In this document: positions 26,332 to 34,312 of the stretch, in pieces | How positions within the stretch are numbered: position 1 is the first letter of the stretch | How the letters are laid out: every line of letters starts with the position of its first letter | Source of the DNA: Salinigranum halophilum | Lineage (GTDB): Archaea; Halobacteriota; Halobacteria; Halobacteriales; Haloferacaceae | NCBI RefSeq assembly: GCF_007004735.1 | Contig: NZ_SSNL01000004.1 | Span: 124,001-188,000 of the forward strand | Length of the DNA: 64,000 nt | Direction: 5' to 3' | The notes under the pieces: model-generated | What the model was told of the DNA's origin: nothing | The model's input: only the letters and a program-made list of their open reading frames with translations | The model's database searches: none | Translations under genes and position numbers: made by a program

Positions 26332-26493
26332 ATGCCGGAGTGCCAGAACTGCGGTTCTTTCGTCACCCCCGCGTATGCGCGCGTTTTCACCCCTGATGGT
26401 GTCGAGAACCCCCGTGTGTGCCCGAGCTGTGAAGACATGGTCCGTGACGGGGCGGACGTCAGGAAGGCCCGCTCCCCACGGAACACGAACTGA
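26332..26493 (+). CDS. 53-residue zinc-ribbon protein (DUF7563-like)
   Basis: Begins MPECQNCGSFVTPAYARVFT and continues through VCPSCEDMVRDGAD. CxxC pairs near both ends form a treble-clef/zinc-ribbon. I recognise it as a widespread tiny haloarchaeal protein. The start follows the TATA box; the in-frame Met ten codons upstream is inside the promoter. Its last 35 bases overlap the convergent HTH gene, so the two transcripts are antisense at their 3' ends. Confidence 0.8.
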   Translation: MPECQNCGSFVTPAYARVFTPDGVENPRVCPSCEDMVRDGADVRKARSPRNTN

Positions 26494-26701
26494 CCTCGTA
26501 CCGACCCTCCACCTCTTCGACGAGTCCCCGCTCGGCGAGCGCTCGAAGGACCCCGTACAACGTCAACTTCGTCATCGCCAGCGCGGCCTGGAGTTCTTCC
26601 ACAGTCGCCTCCCCGCCCGTCGCGAGCGCCAGATAGACGAGTTTCGCTCGCGGTGACCGTACGTCTCGTGGGACCTCGATGTGTGTCGACTGCGCTGGCA
26701 T
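26459..26701 (-). CDS. Small winged-helix transcriptional regulator
   Basis: 80 residues. Short winged HTH (RAKLVYLALATGGEATVEEL, QAALAMTKLTLYGVLRALAE, RGLVEEVEGRYEV) of the MarR/TrmB-like type without an extra sensor domain. Start 26701 gives MPAQSTHIEVPRDVRSP and matches a TATA-like box about 29 bases upstream. The tail-to-tail overlap with the zinc-ribbon gene recurs in haloarchaea as I recall, hinting at a functional pair. Confidence 0.78.
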   Translation of the reverse strand: MPAQSTHIEVPRDVRSPRAKLVYLALATGGEATVEELQAALAMTKLTLYGVLRALAERGLVEEVEGRYEVSSCSVGSGPS

Positions 26702-26725
26702 CACTCCGTCGGATGGGTACGACAA

Positions 26726-26733
26726 TACTAAAA
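26726..26733 (-). promoter_or_regulatory. TATA-like box of the small HTH gene
   Basis: The minus strand reads TTTTAGTA, centred about 29 bases before the ATG at 26701. Confidence 0.4.
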
Positions 26734-26821
26734 CCCCGATTCAACGATCGTCGAACAGCCGGCGGGCGCGAGTCCGATCGGGAACCCGACGGCTCACGGA
26801 GCGCGCTCACGAGACGGACAG

Positions 26822-26913
26822 TGGAAGGGGCGGGAGTCGAACCACGCGAAGCCAAATATCCACCGGGCGACAGGCGTCGGACCCGGCGTGCTCTACCACT
26901 GAGCCACCCTTCC
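26822..26913 (-). ncRNA. tRNA-like RNA gene, anticodon not assignable (intron-containing or degenerate tRNA)
   Basis: 92 nt on the minus strand. The acceptor arms GGAAGGG / CCCTTCC pair perfectly, the D-arm GCTC-AGTGGTA-GAGC is canonical, and the T-loop TTCGACT with 3' strand CCCGC is normal. The 5' T-stem strand reads GCGTGG, which pairs only if one T is bulged. The 41 bases between D-arm and T-arm are about 19 too many and fold as CCGGG...CCCGG with an inner CGAC-GCCT-GTCG rather than as a standard 7-base anticodon loop. I could not place an anticodon preceded by U33. It may hold an unusual intron or be a decayed tRNA. Confidence 0.4.
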
Positions 26914-27014
26914 AGTAACCGGTAGTCGCGGGGGAAGCAAATACCCGTTGGTAGCCCGACGAGAGGTGGGAAGAACGTGAGAACGAACGGTGGAACGCGG
27001 ACGGGGGCAGCCGC

Positions 27015-28871
27015 TCAGTAGCTGCGGATCTTCGGCTCGTACGTCTTGTCCTCGCCTTCGAGGATGACGGGCCGGAACCACACCTCGGGCGTCCCATCGT
27101 TCCACGAGAGCATCGTGTGTTTCAGCCACTTCTCGTCCTTGCGCTCTTGATGTTCGGCCCGCCAGTGCGCGCCACGGAACTCGTCGCGGACGAGCGCGCC
27201 GAGCGTGATGGCCTCGGCGAGGTCGAGGATGTTCCGCGTCTCGATGGTCTGGATGAGGTCCGTGTTGAACGTCCGCGACGGGTCCGAGACTGCGACGTCC
27301 TGGTACGCCTCACGGGCCTCACGGAGGTCGCGAAGCGCCTGCTTGAGGCCCTCCTCCTCGCGGAAGACGTTGACGAACCGCGTCATGGACTTCTGGACCT
27401 TCGCGCGGATGTTCGCGTGGTTGGTTCCGTCCCGCGACATGAGCGCGTCGACGCGGGTCCGCTCGTCGGTGACCGCCCGCTCGACGTACTCGCCGGGGGT
27501 GAGCTCGGCGGCGGCCCCGCCGTCCGTCGCCGTGCCACCGTCGGCGGCGACGTCGCCCGGTCCACTGTCGAACACCTCGCCCGGTTCGACCGGCGTGTCG
27601 ACCTCGCCGACCTCGTACTCGCCGCGCTTGCCCGTCTCGATCTTCGCCGTCCCGAGGTCGCGACCGGCGGCGTGCTGGCCGGCGCGCTTGCCGAAGACGA
27701 TGAGTTCCGGCAGGGCGTTCCCACCCAGTCGGTTGGCCCCGTGGACCGACGCACAGGCGCACTCGCCGGCGGCGTACAGGCCCGTGATGCAGGTCTCACC
27801 GTTCTCGTCGGTCTCGACGCCACCCATCGCGTAGTGCTGGCCGGGCTTGACCGGCATCGGCTCTTCGAGGCCGTCGACACCCTCGAAGTCCTCCGCGAGG
27901 TGGAGGATGTTCTCCAGGCGGTCGACGATGCGTTCCTCGCCGAGGTGGCGCATGTCGAGGTGGACGTACTCGTCGTCGATGCCACGTCCCTCGTTCACTT
28001 CCGTGAGTTCGGCGCGGGAGACCACGTCACGCGAGGCGAGTTCGCCGGCGTTGTTCGCGTAGCCGTGTTCGTACATGAAGCGCTCGCCCTCCGCGTTGTA
28101 GAGGATGCCCCCTTCGCCGCGGACGCCCTCGGAGATGAGAACGCCCGTGGAGGGGAGCGTCGTCGGGTGGAACTGAATGAACTCCATGTCCTCGATGGGC
28201 GCGCCGGCGCGGTAGGCCATCGCCACACCGTCGCCCGTGTTCGAGACGGCGTTGGTGGTGTGGTCGAACACCTGGCCGGGTCCGCCCGTCGCGAGGACGA
28301 CACCCTTGCGGGCGCGGAAGCCAGCAATCTCGCCCGACTGGATGTCGTAGGCGACGACGCCGTGACACGTCCGTTCTTCGGGGGCCTCCTCGTCGGAGAC
28401 GGCGAGGCGCGTCGCGTACCACTCGTCGTACACCTCGATGCCGCGCTTGACCAACTGCTCGTACATCGTGTGGAGCAGCTGGTGCCCGGTCTCCGCACCC
28501 GCGTAGGTGGTCCGGGGGAACGAGAGCCCGCCGAACGGGCGCTGGGAGACGCGGCCGTCCTCGTCGCGCGAGAAGGCCATCCCCCAGTGTTCGAGCTGAA
28601 TCGTCTCTTTGGGGCTCTCCCGACAGAGCGTCTCGACCGCCGGGGCGTCTCCCAGGTAGTCCGACCCCTTCATGGTGTCGTAGGCGTGGTCCTCCCAGGA
28701 GTCGCCCTCGCGGAGGGCGGCGTTGATACCGCCTTCGGCTGCGCCGGTGTGACTCCTGACTGGGTGGAGCTTCGTGACGATCGCCACGTCGGCCCCTTCT
28801 TCCTGTGCTGCGATGGCCGCGCGCAGGCCCGCACCGCCTGCGCCGACCACGATGACGTCGTGTTCGTACAT
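27015..28871 (-). CDS. sdhA: Succinate dehydrogenase flavoprotein subunit
   Basis: 618 residues, the FAD-carrying catalytic subunit of complex II (succinate to fumarate) on the cytoplasmic face of the membrane. FAD-binding VVGAGGAGLRAAIAA at the N-terminus, the covalent-flavin histidine in RSHTGAAEGGINAAL, active-site stretches FHPTTLPSTGVLISEGVRGE and the C-terminal WNDGTPEVWFRP. It is the last gene of sdhCDBA but has its own TATA box and a 119-base gap after sdhB. A Gly/Thr/Ala-rich insertion (about residues 440-465) is a halophile peculiarity. Confidence 0.96.
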   Translation of the reverse strand: MYEHDVIVVGAGGAGLRAAIAAQEEGADVAIVTKLHPVRSHTGAAEGGINAALREGDSWEDHAYDTMKGSDYLGDAPAVETLCRESPKETIQLEHWGMAFSRDEDGRVSQRPFGGLSFPRTTYAGAETGHQLLHTMYEQLVKRGIEVYDEWYATRLAVSDEEAPEERTCHGVVAYDIQSGEIAGFRARKGVVLATGGPGQVFDHTTNAVSNTGDGVAMAYRAGAPIEDMEFIQFHPTTLPSTGVLISEGVRGEGGILYNAEGERFMYEHGYANNAGELASRDVVSRAELTEVNEGRGIDDEYVHLDMRHLGEERIVDRLENILHLAEDFEGVDGLEEPMPVKPGQHYAMGGVETDENGETCITGLYAAGECACASVHGANRLGGNALPELIVFGKRAGQHAAGRDLGTAKIETGKRGEYEVGEVDTPVEPGEVFDSGPGDVAADGGTATDGGAAAELTPGEYVERAVTDERTRVDALMSRDGTNHANIRAKVQKSMTRFVNVFREEEGLKQALRDLREAREAYQDVAVSDPSRTFNTDLIQTIETRNILDLAEAITLGALVRDEFRGAHWRAEHQERKDEKWLKHTMLSWNDGTPEVWFRPVILEGEDKTYEPKIRSY

Positions 28872-28905
28872 TGTATGAGTGAGTGTCCGTTTGGTTCCGC
28901 GTTCC

Positions 28906-28913
28906 TTTTTAAA
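28906..28913 (-). promoter_or_regulatory. Internal promoter of sdhA
   Basis: The minus strand reads TTTAAAAA, a strong TATA box about 38 bases before the sdhA ATG, between sdhB and sdhA. It suggests that sdhA can be transcribed separately from sdhCDB. Confidence 0.6.
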
Positions 28914-28990
28914 TGCTCGTCCGTGAGCGTCGGTTAGGACTGGGTGAACTTGAGCGTTTCCGCCGTGTTTCACCCCGTCCTCGCCCGCCG

Positions 28991-29875
28991 TTACCAGAAC
29001 TTCAGATTGTTCTTGACCGCCTCGCGCTTGAGCTCCTGGATGTGCTCCGTGAGCGGGATGTCCTTCGGGCAGACCTCGGTACACGAGAACTGCGTCTGAC
29101 AGCGCCAGACGCCGTGTTCCTGCTCGATAATCTCGAGACGCTGCTGCTTGATGTCCTCGCCCTCGCGCTCGTCCATCGCGAACCGATACGCCTTGTTGAT
29201 GGCCGCCGGTCCGAGGTACTGGTTGTCCCCCGCGGCGATGTTACACGAGGACATACACGCGCCACACCAGATACAGCGCGTGGACATCTTGACCTTCTCG
29301 CGGTTCGCGCGGGTCTGTCGCTGCTCTTCGAGTTCGCCGTCGGGGAGCTCGTTCGTCTGGAAGTACGGCTCGACGGCCTCCATCTGGTCGTAGAAGTGCT
29401 CCATGTCCACGACGAGGTCTTTCACGACCTCCTGGTGGGGGAGCGGTTCGACGCGGACCGGCTCGTCCAGGTCCGACAGCTGGGTCTTACAGCCGAGCCG
29501 CTGTCGACCGTTGATGAACAGGGCGTCGGACCCACAGATCGCCTGCCGGCAGGAGTGCCGGAAGGTGAGTGATGAGTCGTAGGTGTCCCGGGCGTACATC
29601 AGCGCGTCGAGCACCGTCATCCCCTTCTCGAACGGGACGTGGAACGAGTCGAACCGCGGCTTCTCCTTCTCGGGGACTTCGGGGTCGTATCTGAACACCT
29701 TCAGCTCGACGGTGTTCTCGTCCTCCTTGGCGCGCTCGGCTTCCTCCGCCTGCCGTTCGCGCTCGCGCTCTGCGGCCTTGCGCCGGCGCTCGGCGCGGCG
29801 TTCGTCGCCCTTCGAGGGCGCTTGCTGTTCGGTCTCGGGTTCCGCTTCCTGGGTCTCTGGGACTTGCGTGCTCAT
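28991..29875 (-). CDS. sdhB: Succinate dehydrogenase iron-sulfur subunit
   Basis: 294 residues. A highly charged N-terminal extension of about 55 residues (ERRRKAAERERERQAEEAER) precedes a 2Fe-2S ferredoxin domain (FRHSCRQAICGSDALFINGR and the later CKTQ) and the C-terminal CIWCGACMSSC plus CxxC/CP ligands for the 4Fe-4S and 3Fe-4S clusters. It transfers electrons from SdhA to the membrane anchor. It sits four bases after sdhD. Confidence 0.96.
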   Translation of the reverse strand: MSTQVPETQEAEPETEQQAPSKGDERRAERRRKAAERERERQAEEAERAKEDENTVELKVFRYDPEVPEKEKPRFDSFHVPFEKGMTVLDALMYARDTYDSSLTFRHSCRQAICGSDALFINGRQRLGCKTQLSDLDEPVRVEPLPHQEVVKDLVVDMEHFYDQMEAVEPYFQTNELPDGELEEQRQTRANREKVKMSTRCIWCGACMSSCNIAAGDNQYLGPAAINKAYRFAMDEREGEDIKQQRLEIIEQEHGVWRCQTQFSCTEVCPKDIPLTEHIQELKREAVKNNLKFW

Positions 29876-29879
29876 GGTG

Positions 29880-30251
29880 TTAGAACGTCGGGAAGCCCGC
29901 CCACGCGTTCGCCGTGCGGATGCCCTGGATGATGAGCACCGCGCTGGCGAAGATGAGCGTGCCTTTGACGACTTGGAGTTTCGTGCCGGTGAGGCCCTGG
30001 TTGACGAGGGCGTTGTAGACGCCGTTGACCCCGTGGAACGTCGCCGTCACGAGGAACAGGACCATCAGCGAGTAGTACGAGAGCTGTTCCATTCTGGCGG
30101 AAGACAGCGCGAACGTCACCTCGTCGGCGTGGTAGACGAAGTGAAGCAGGAAGAAGTGGAACGCGAGCACGATGACGAGGAACGCCGCCGTGATGCGCTG
30201 CCAGAGCCACCGCCGGCCGCCCGGCTTGAACGAGGAGTAGCGCTCCGCCAT
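29880..30251 (-). CDS. sdhD: Succinate dehydrogenase membrane anchor subunit D
   Basis: 123 residues with three membrane helices (ITAAFLVIVLAFHFFLLHF, YYSLMVLFLVTATFHGVNG, GTLIFASAVLIIQGI). Two histidines on the cytoplasmic/membrane boundary (FHFFLLHF and FHGVNG) are candidate haem ligands. The start at 30251 (MAERYSSFKPGG) follows the sdhC stop by two bases. Confidence 0.88.
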   Translation of the reverse strand: MAERYSSFKPGGRRWLWQRITAAFLVIVLAFHFFLLHFVYHADEVTFALSSARMEQLSYYSLMVLFLVTATFHGVNGVYNALVNQGLTGTKLQVVKGTLIFASAVLIIQGIRTANAWAGFPTF

Positions 30252-30253
30252 CG

Positions 30254-30646
30254 CTAGAACACCCCCGCCATGAACGTCGGCACACTCGCGACGACGATCG
30301 CGCCCGTCAGAACGAGCGACGCGTAGAAGCTCTTGTCCTGTGCGTCCAGTCCGACACCGAGGTCCACGAGGAGGAGACGGAGCCCGTTGAGGATGTGGAA
30401 CACCGCGACCGCGAGGAGCCCGACCTCGAGGATGCGGACCACGAGGAGGCTCTCGAGCGCCTGGATGGTACTGGTGTACGCCCCGGCGCCCGACAGCGCG
30501 GTCGACAGGACCGCGATGTGGGTGAACAGATACCCCACGAGCACCCAGCCCGTGAACTTGTGGAACACCCAGGCCCACATCCCGGCAGAGAACTCCCGCC
30601 ACCGGCCGAAGTCCTCGACGAGGCCTCGACTGTGATACTTACTCAT
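30254..30646 (-). CDS. sdhC: Succinate dehydrogenase cytochrome b556 subunit C
   Basis: 130 residues, three membrane helices, with the family motif [19 protein letters not shown] near the first helix and [16 protein letters not shown] at the third, containing the haem-ligand histidine. It is the first gene of the sdhCDBA operon, with a TATA box about 30 bases upstream. Confidence 0.92.
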   Translation of the reverse strand: MSKYHSRGLVEDFGRWREFSAGMWAWVFHKFTGWVLVGYLFTHIAVLSTALSGAGAYTSTIQALESLLVVRILEVGLLAVAVFHILNGLRLLLVDLGVGLDAQDKSFYASLVLTGAIVVASVPTFMAGVF

Positions 30647-30674
30647 GCTCTTGTGAGGCTGTGTACCGGGGTGG

Positions 30675-30681
30675 TATAGAA
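30675..30681 (-). promoter_or_regulatory. TATA box of the sdhCDBA operon
   Basis: The minus strand reads TTCTATA, centred 32 bases before the sdhC ATG. The remaining roughly 190 bases up to the alkA leader show no gene. Confidence 0.5.
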
Positions 30682-30906
30682 GTTACGCGTTTGCGGAGAC
30701 GCCTGGGGGCAACGTCACCCAGTGACGGGTGGCGTCCGCGGGCGTCGCGGTCGAGTTCGGACGACGAGTGGCGGCAGCAACGGGACGGACACGGCCTCTC
30801 GCCGACTCACCGACGCCGACGGCATCCACCCCGGCCGAGAACCGGCTCACCGGCCCGGCCGCTCGGCGACGGATACAAATAGCCGAACGGCGACAGTCGC
30901 ACTGAC

Positions 30907-30933
30907 GCGCGGGCCCCTCTTCGGGGCCCGCGC
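30907..30933 (+). repeat. Perfect 11-bp hairpin just before alkA
   Basis: Arms GCGCGGGCCCC and GGGGCCCGCGC are exact complements around the loop TCTTC. The hairpin ends nine bases before the alkA ATG. A TATA-like TACAAATA at 30873-30880 would start the transcript near 30900, so the hairpin would form in the 5' leader and could block or gate ribosome access. It cannot be a terminator for sdhC, which is read the other way. Confidence 0.6.
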
Positions 30934-30942
30934 CCCCTCCTC

Positions 30943-31527
30943 ATGAACACGGACGACTGGAAACGGGTCCTCTCTCGGGACCCGGTCATGGCCGGCCTCG
31001 TCGAGACACACGGTGCGGTCACGCTCACGCCCGCCGAGAACGCGTTCGAACGCCTCTGTGTCTCCATCATCAACCAACAGCTCTCGACGGCGTCGGCCGA
31101 AGCCATCCGTGAACGCGTGTTCGGGCTCTTCGACGGCGACCTCACGCCCGCTGGCGTCCTCGCCGTCGACTCCGAACCCCTCCGCGACGCGGGGCTCTCG
31201 CGCACGAAGGTCGAGTACCTCCGAAACACGGCCGTGGCGTTCCGCGACCGCGACCTCTCACGGGAGCGGCTCTCGTCGCTGTCGAACGAGGCCGTCGTCG
31301 ACGAACTCACACGGATAAAAGGAATCGGGGAGTGGTCCGCGGAGATGTTCCTCATCTTCGCCCTCGGCCGTGAGGACGTCCTCCCGCTGGGTGACCTGGC
31401 GATTCGCCGGGGGCTCGCGAGCCTCTACGACGTCACCGAGCGCGACGAGATGCGGACGGTCGCCGAGCCGTGGCGGCCGTACCGCTCGTACGGGACGCTG
31501 TACGTCTGGCGCGCGTACGAGAGCTGA
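30943..31527 (+). CDS. alkA: DNA-3-methyladenine glycosylase (AlkA/HhH-GPD family)
   Basis: 194 residues. It removes alkylated bases from DNA. The helix-hairpin-helix LTRIKGIGEWSAEMFLIFAL is at about 122-141, followed by LPLGDLAIRRG with the catalytic aspartate at residue 151. The protein has no N-terminal TBP-like domain, so it is the compact archaeal form; no Fe-S cysteines. A strong hairpin lies directly upstream of the ATG. Confidence 0.88.
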   Translation: MNTDDWKRVLSRDPVMAGLVETHGAVTLTPAENAFERLCVSIINQQLSTASAEAIRERVFGLFDGDLTPAGVLAVDSEPLRDAGLSRTKVEYLRNTAVAFRDRDLSRERLSSLSNEAVVDELTRIKGIGEWSAEMFLIFALGREDVLPLGDLAIRRGLASLYDVTERDEMRTVAEPWRPYRSYGTLYVWRAYES

Positions 31528-31528
31528 G

Positions 31529-31669
31529 CTACTCGTCGCGCTCGGCGGCGGCGACGCGCGCCCCACACGCCGTACACCGCACGACGCGACGCCAGCCCCC
31601 GCCGGTCTCGCGGCGCTTACGCACGTCCGCCGACCCACACGCGGGACACTGCCGGCGGTCGTCCGACAC
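31529..31669 (-). CDS. 46-residue zinc-ribbon protein downstream of rimK
   Basis: Product from a GTG start: MSDDRRQCPACGSADVRKRR, then VVRCTACGARVAAAERDE. Two CPxCG-like motifs spaced 20 residues apart form a zinc ribbon. The GTG lies one base after the rimK stop, so it is almost certainly in the same transcript and translationally coupled. Its end abuts the convergent alkA stop. Function unknown; it may be an accessory of the RimK/protease fusion. Confidence 0.7.
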   Translation of the reverse strand: MSDDRRQCPACGSADVRKRRETGGGWRRVVRCTACGARVAAAERDE

Positions 31670-31670
31670 C

Positions 31671-33026
31671 TTACTCGAGGAACTCCTCTTCTTCCTCGTC
31701 GAGGTTGCGGTCCTCGCTGTCGGAGCGGCGGCGGACGTCGACGCGGTAGTGTTCGAGGATGTCGCGTCCGAGGAGGACGGGGTAGTCCATGTGCGAGCGG
31801 TCCTCGACGCTCGCAGTGACGGTGTGTTGCCGCCCGCCGATGCCGATGACGAGGTCGACGACGGGGCGGGCCTTCCCACCCTTGACCGACCCGCTCTTCA
31901 CGCGCGTCATGCTCTTGATCGGGCCGGCGCCGATTTCAGCGGCGAGCGACGTGTCGATGCTCGTCCGTGTCGCGCCCGTGTCCGACTTCGCGAGCGTCTG
32001 GGTGGAGCCGCTGGTCCCCGAGACGACGACGTCCTCGATGTAGCCGATGAGCGGGGTGTCCTCGAGCTGGCTCAGCGCCGAGCGCGGCTTACACGACGGC
32101 GTCGAGTCGTCGAGCGTCGAGGCGAGCTCTTTCACCCGGCCGTCGTCGACTTCGCCGCCGGCGGTCTCGATAGCGAGTTTGGCGATGTGCGGCCCGGCGC
32201 TCGTCCCCGTCGCCTCGTGGAGCCCTTTGAACCCGGCCGTCGGGTTCACCTCGAGGACGAACCAGCCGTCTTCTCCCTCGACGAGGTCGACGCCGACGTA
32301 GTCGAGTCCCATGACGTCTGCGGCGTACAGCGCGGTCTCGCGGGCTTCGGTGGGCATGTCGTCGGTCGCGTCCTCGACTGCGCCGCCGAGGGCGACGTTC
32401 GTCCGCCAGTCGCCGTCGGGGGCGTAGCGGTACATCGCCCCGATGATCTCGCCGTCGACGATGTAGACGCGGAGGTCGCGGTGGCGCGTCTCGTCGCGGT
32501 CGATGAGGTCCTGCAAGAACGCCTGTCGGTTGCCGACTTTCGGGTTCACGGGGTCGGTGAGGTCGACCTTCCACGTCCCGCCGCCGTGGGTCCCGATGGC
32601 GGTCTTGTAGACGCCGACGTCGCCGAAGCGCGCGCGCCCCTGGTTGAGCCGCTCGTTCGAGAGCGCGAGCAGGGCGTCGGGCACCTGGATGTTCCAGTTC
32701 GCCAGCGTCGCCGCGGTGGCGAACTTGTGGATGGCAGTCAGGACGGCGTCGGGCTCGTTCAGCATCGGCCGGATGCGGTTGAACGTGGTCGCCAGGCCGA
32801 GCAGTTCGGCGGGCTCTTCGGTGTTCGAAAGCAGGAGGCGGTTGGCGATGATGTCGACCTCGGGTTCGACGGTCACCTCGCTCCCTTCGATGTTGATGGC
32901 GGCGTTCTCACGGCGGAGCCACACCGGCGTGTGGCCCAGGTCCTCGACGGCGTTGAGGATAGCCTTCGTCTCCTTGCTGTTGTGGAGGCTGAGAACACCG
33001 ACGCGTACGTCGTCCTGCTCGGTCAT
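31671..33026 (-). CDS. rimK: RimK-type ATP-grasp ligase fused to a RimB-like retropepsin-type domain
   Basis: 451 residues. Residues 1 to about 300 are a RimK-family ATP-grasp (VGVLSLHNSKETKAILNAVE opening, central grasp VYKTAIGTHGGGTWKVDL, metal/ATP site VDLVEGEDGWFVLEVNPTAG). RimK enzymes add glutamate or related amino acids to protein or small-molecule carboxylates. Residues about 325-435 form a second domain with KSDTGATRTSIDTS (DTGA at 349-352) and YPVLLGRDIL, the aspartyl-protease-like fold of RimB/DUF785 proteins. Bacteria often encode the two as neighbours; here they are one chain. The C-terminus is acidic. A desuccinylase-like gene is divergent next door. Confidence 0.85.
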   Translation of the reverse strand: MTEQDDVRVGVLSLHNSKETKAILNAVEDLGHTPVWLRRENAAINIEGSEVTVEPEVDIIANRLLLSNTEEPAELLGLATTFNRIRPMLNEPDAVLTAIHKFATAATLANWNIQVPDALLALSNERLNQGRARFGDVGVYKTAIGTHGGGTWKVDLTDPVNPKVGNRQAFLQDLIDRDETRHRDLRVYIVDGEIIGAMYRYAPDGDWRTNVALGGAVEDATDDMPTEARETALYAADVMGLDYVGVDLVEGEDGWFVLEVNPTAGFKGLHEATGTSAGPHIAKLAIETAGGEVDDGRVKELASTLDDSTPSCKPRSALSQLEDTPLIGYIEDVVVSGTSGSTQTLAKSDTGATRTSIDTSLAAEIGAGPIKSMTRVKSGSVKGGKARPVVDLVIGIGGRQHTVTASVEDRSHMDYPVLLGRDILEHYRVDVRRRSDSEDRNLDEEEEEFLE

Positions 33027-33167
33027 AGGACTGGATTTCGGACCGGGCGAAAAAGTGTTGACGATTGGTCTCGCCCCGTGGTCAGCAGTCACAGGCACGA
33101 ACGGCGCTCACACACCTGATTGAGAGGCACAGTCGGCGGCGGCGACCGTCGCACTCGTGACTCACCA

Positions 33168-33175
33168 TTTAAATA
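33168..33175 (+). promoter_or_regulatory. TATA box of the desuccinylase-like gene
   Basis: TTTAAATA, centred about 27 bases before the ATG at 33198; a strong leaderless promoter. Confidence 0.6.
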
Positions 33176-33197
33176 CGAGGGGAGATAGTACCGGACA

Positions 33198-34223
33198 ATG
33201 ACCAGCGACGGGGCGTTCACGTACAACGGCGGACGGGTCGACCCCGGAGAGACCCAGAACATCCGCTACGGCATCTCCGAGACGTATCTGGGCGACCCTG
33301 TCCGCATTCCGGTGACCATCATCAACGGCGAGCGGGCGGGACCGACGGTGTTTCTCACCGCCGCCGCCCACGGGGACGAACTCAACGGCATCGAGGTCGT
33401 CCGTGAGGTCGCGTTCGAGTGGGACCTCTCGGACCTGGCGGGCACGCTCGTCTGCATGCCCGTGCTGAACGTCCCGGCCTTCCTCGCACAGGAACGGTAT
33501 CTCCCCATCTACGACCGCGACCTGAACCGGTCGTTCCCCGGTCACGAGGACTCCACCTCGGCGAAGCGGATGGCCCACCGCATCTTCCAGAACTTCATCG
33601 AACCCTGCGACCTGGGACTCGACTTCCACACCTCCACCCGGGGGCGGACGAACATGCTCCACGTCCGCGCCGACATGAAGAACAAACGCGTCGCCCGCCT
33701 GTCCCGCGCTTTCGGCTCGAACGTCATCATCGACAGCGAGGGACCGGAGGGCACTCTCAGAGGCGAGGCGACGAGCGCGGGCGTCCCGACCATCACCATC
33801 GAGATGGGCGAGGCTCACCGGTTCCAGCGGCGACTCATCGACGACGCGCTCGCGGGCGTCGAGTCGGTGTTCGCCGAGTACGGCCTCCGTGACACGAGCC
33901 TCGTCCGATGGCCCGGCTGGCGGACGGTTATTACGGACAACCAGGAGAAGACGTGGATTCGCGCCGACGTCGGTGGCATCGTCGACATGCACTACGAAGT
34001 GGGCTCGCTCGTCCACGCGGGCGACCGCATCTGCACCATCACCAACCCGTTCAAGGACGACAACACCACCGTCGAAGCGCCCTTCACGGGCGTGCTCGTC
34101 GGCGTGCTGGAGAACCCAGTCGTCTACCCGGGGAACCCACTCTGTCACCTCGTCGAACTGGACGAGAAGACGCTGGGCGTCGTCGAACAGCAGCAGTCAC
34201 CCGACCGACACGCGCACGTCTGA
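33198..34223 (+). CDS. Succinylglutamate desuccinylase/aspartoacylase-family (M14-like) zinc enzyme
   Basis: 341 residues. Zinc ligands are visible as H58-x2-E61 in AAAHGDELNG and H144 in LDFHTST; the catalytic glutamate is likely in TITIEMGEAH. A C-terminal beta-barrel of about 100 residues (ADVGGIVDMHYEVGSLVHAG) completes the family layout. It would hydrolyse an N-acyl-amino acid or a gamma-glutamyl/peptide-type bond. Divergent from the rimK fusion across a 171-base region, recalling bacterial clusters where RimK, RimB and this hydrolase co-occur. Confidence 0.85.
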   Translation: MTSDGAFTYNGGRVDPGETQNIRYGISETYLGDPVRIPVTIINGERAGPTVFLTAAAHGDELNGIEVVREVAFEWDLSDLAGTLVCMPVLNVPAFLAQERYLPIYDRDLNRSFPGHEDSTSAKRMAHRIFQNFIEPCDLGLDFHTSTRGRTNMLHVRADMKNKRVARLSRAFGSNVIIDSEGPEGTLRGEATSAGVPTITIEMGEAHRFQRRLIDDALAGVESVFAEYGLRDTSLVRWPGWRTVITDNQEKTWIRADVGGIVDMHYEVGSLVHAGDRICTITNPFKDDNTTVEAPFTGVLVGVLENPVVYPGNPLCHLVELDEKTLGVVEQQQSPDRHAHV

Positions 34224-34312
34224 GGGGCCGACGCCACGCCTGCGAGCGACGACCCACGCGCTGCCGGCCGTGACGGGGAAAGGTTGAACCGACGACCTGC
34301 CGACGAGCGCGT

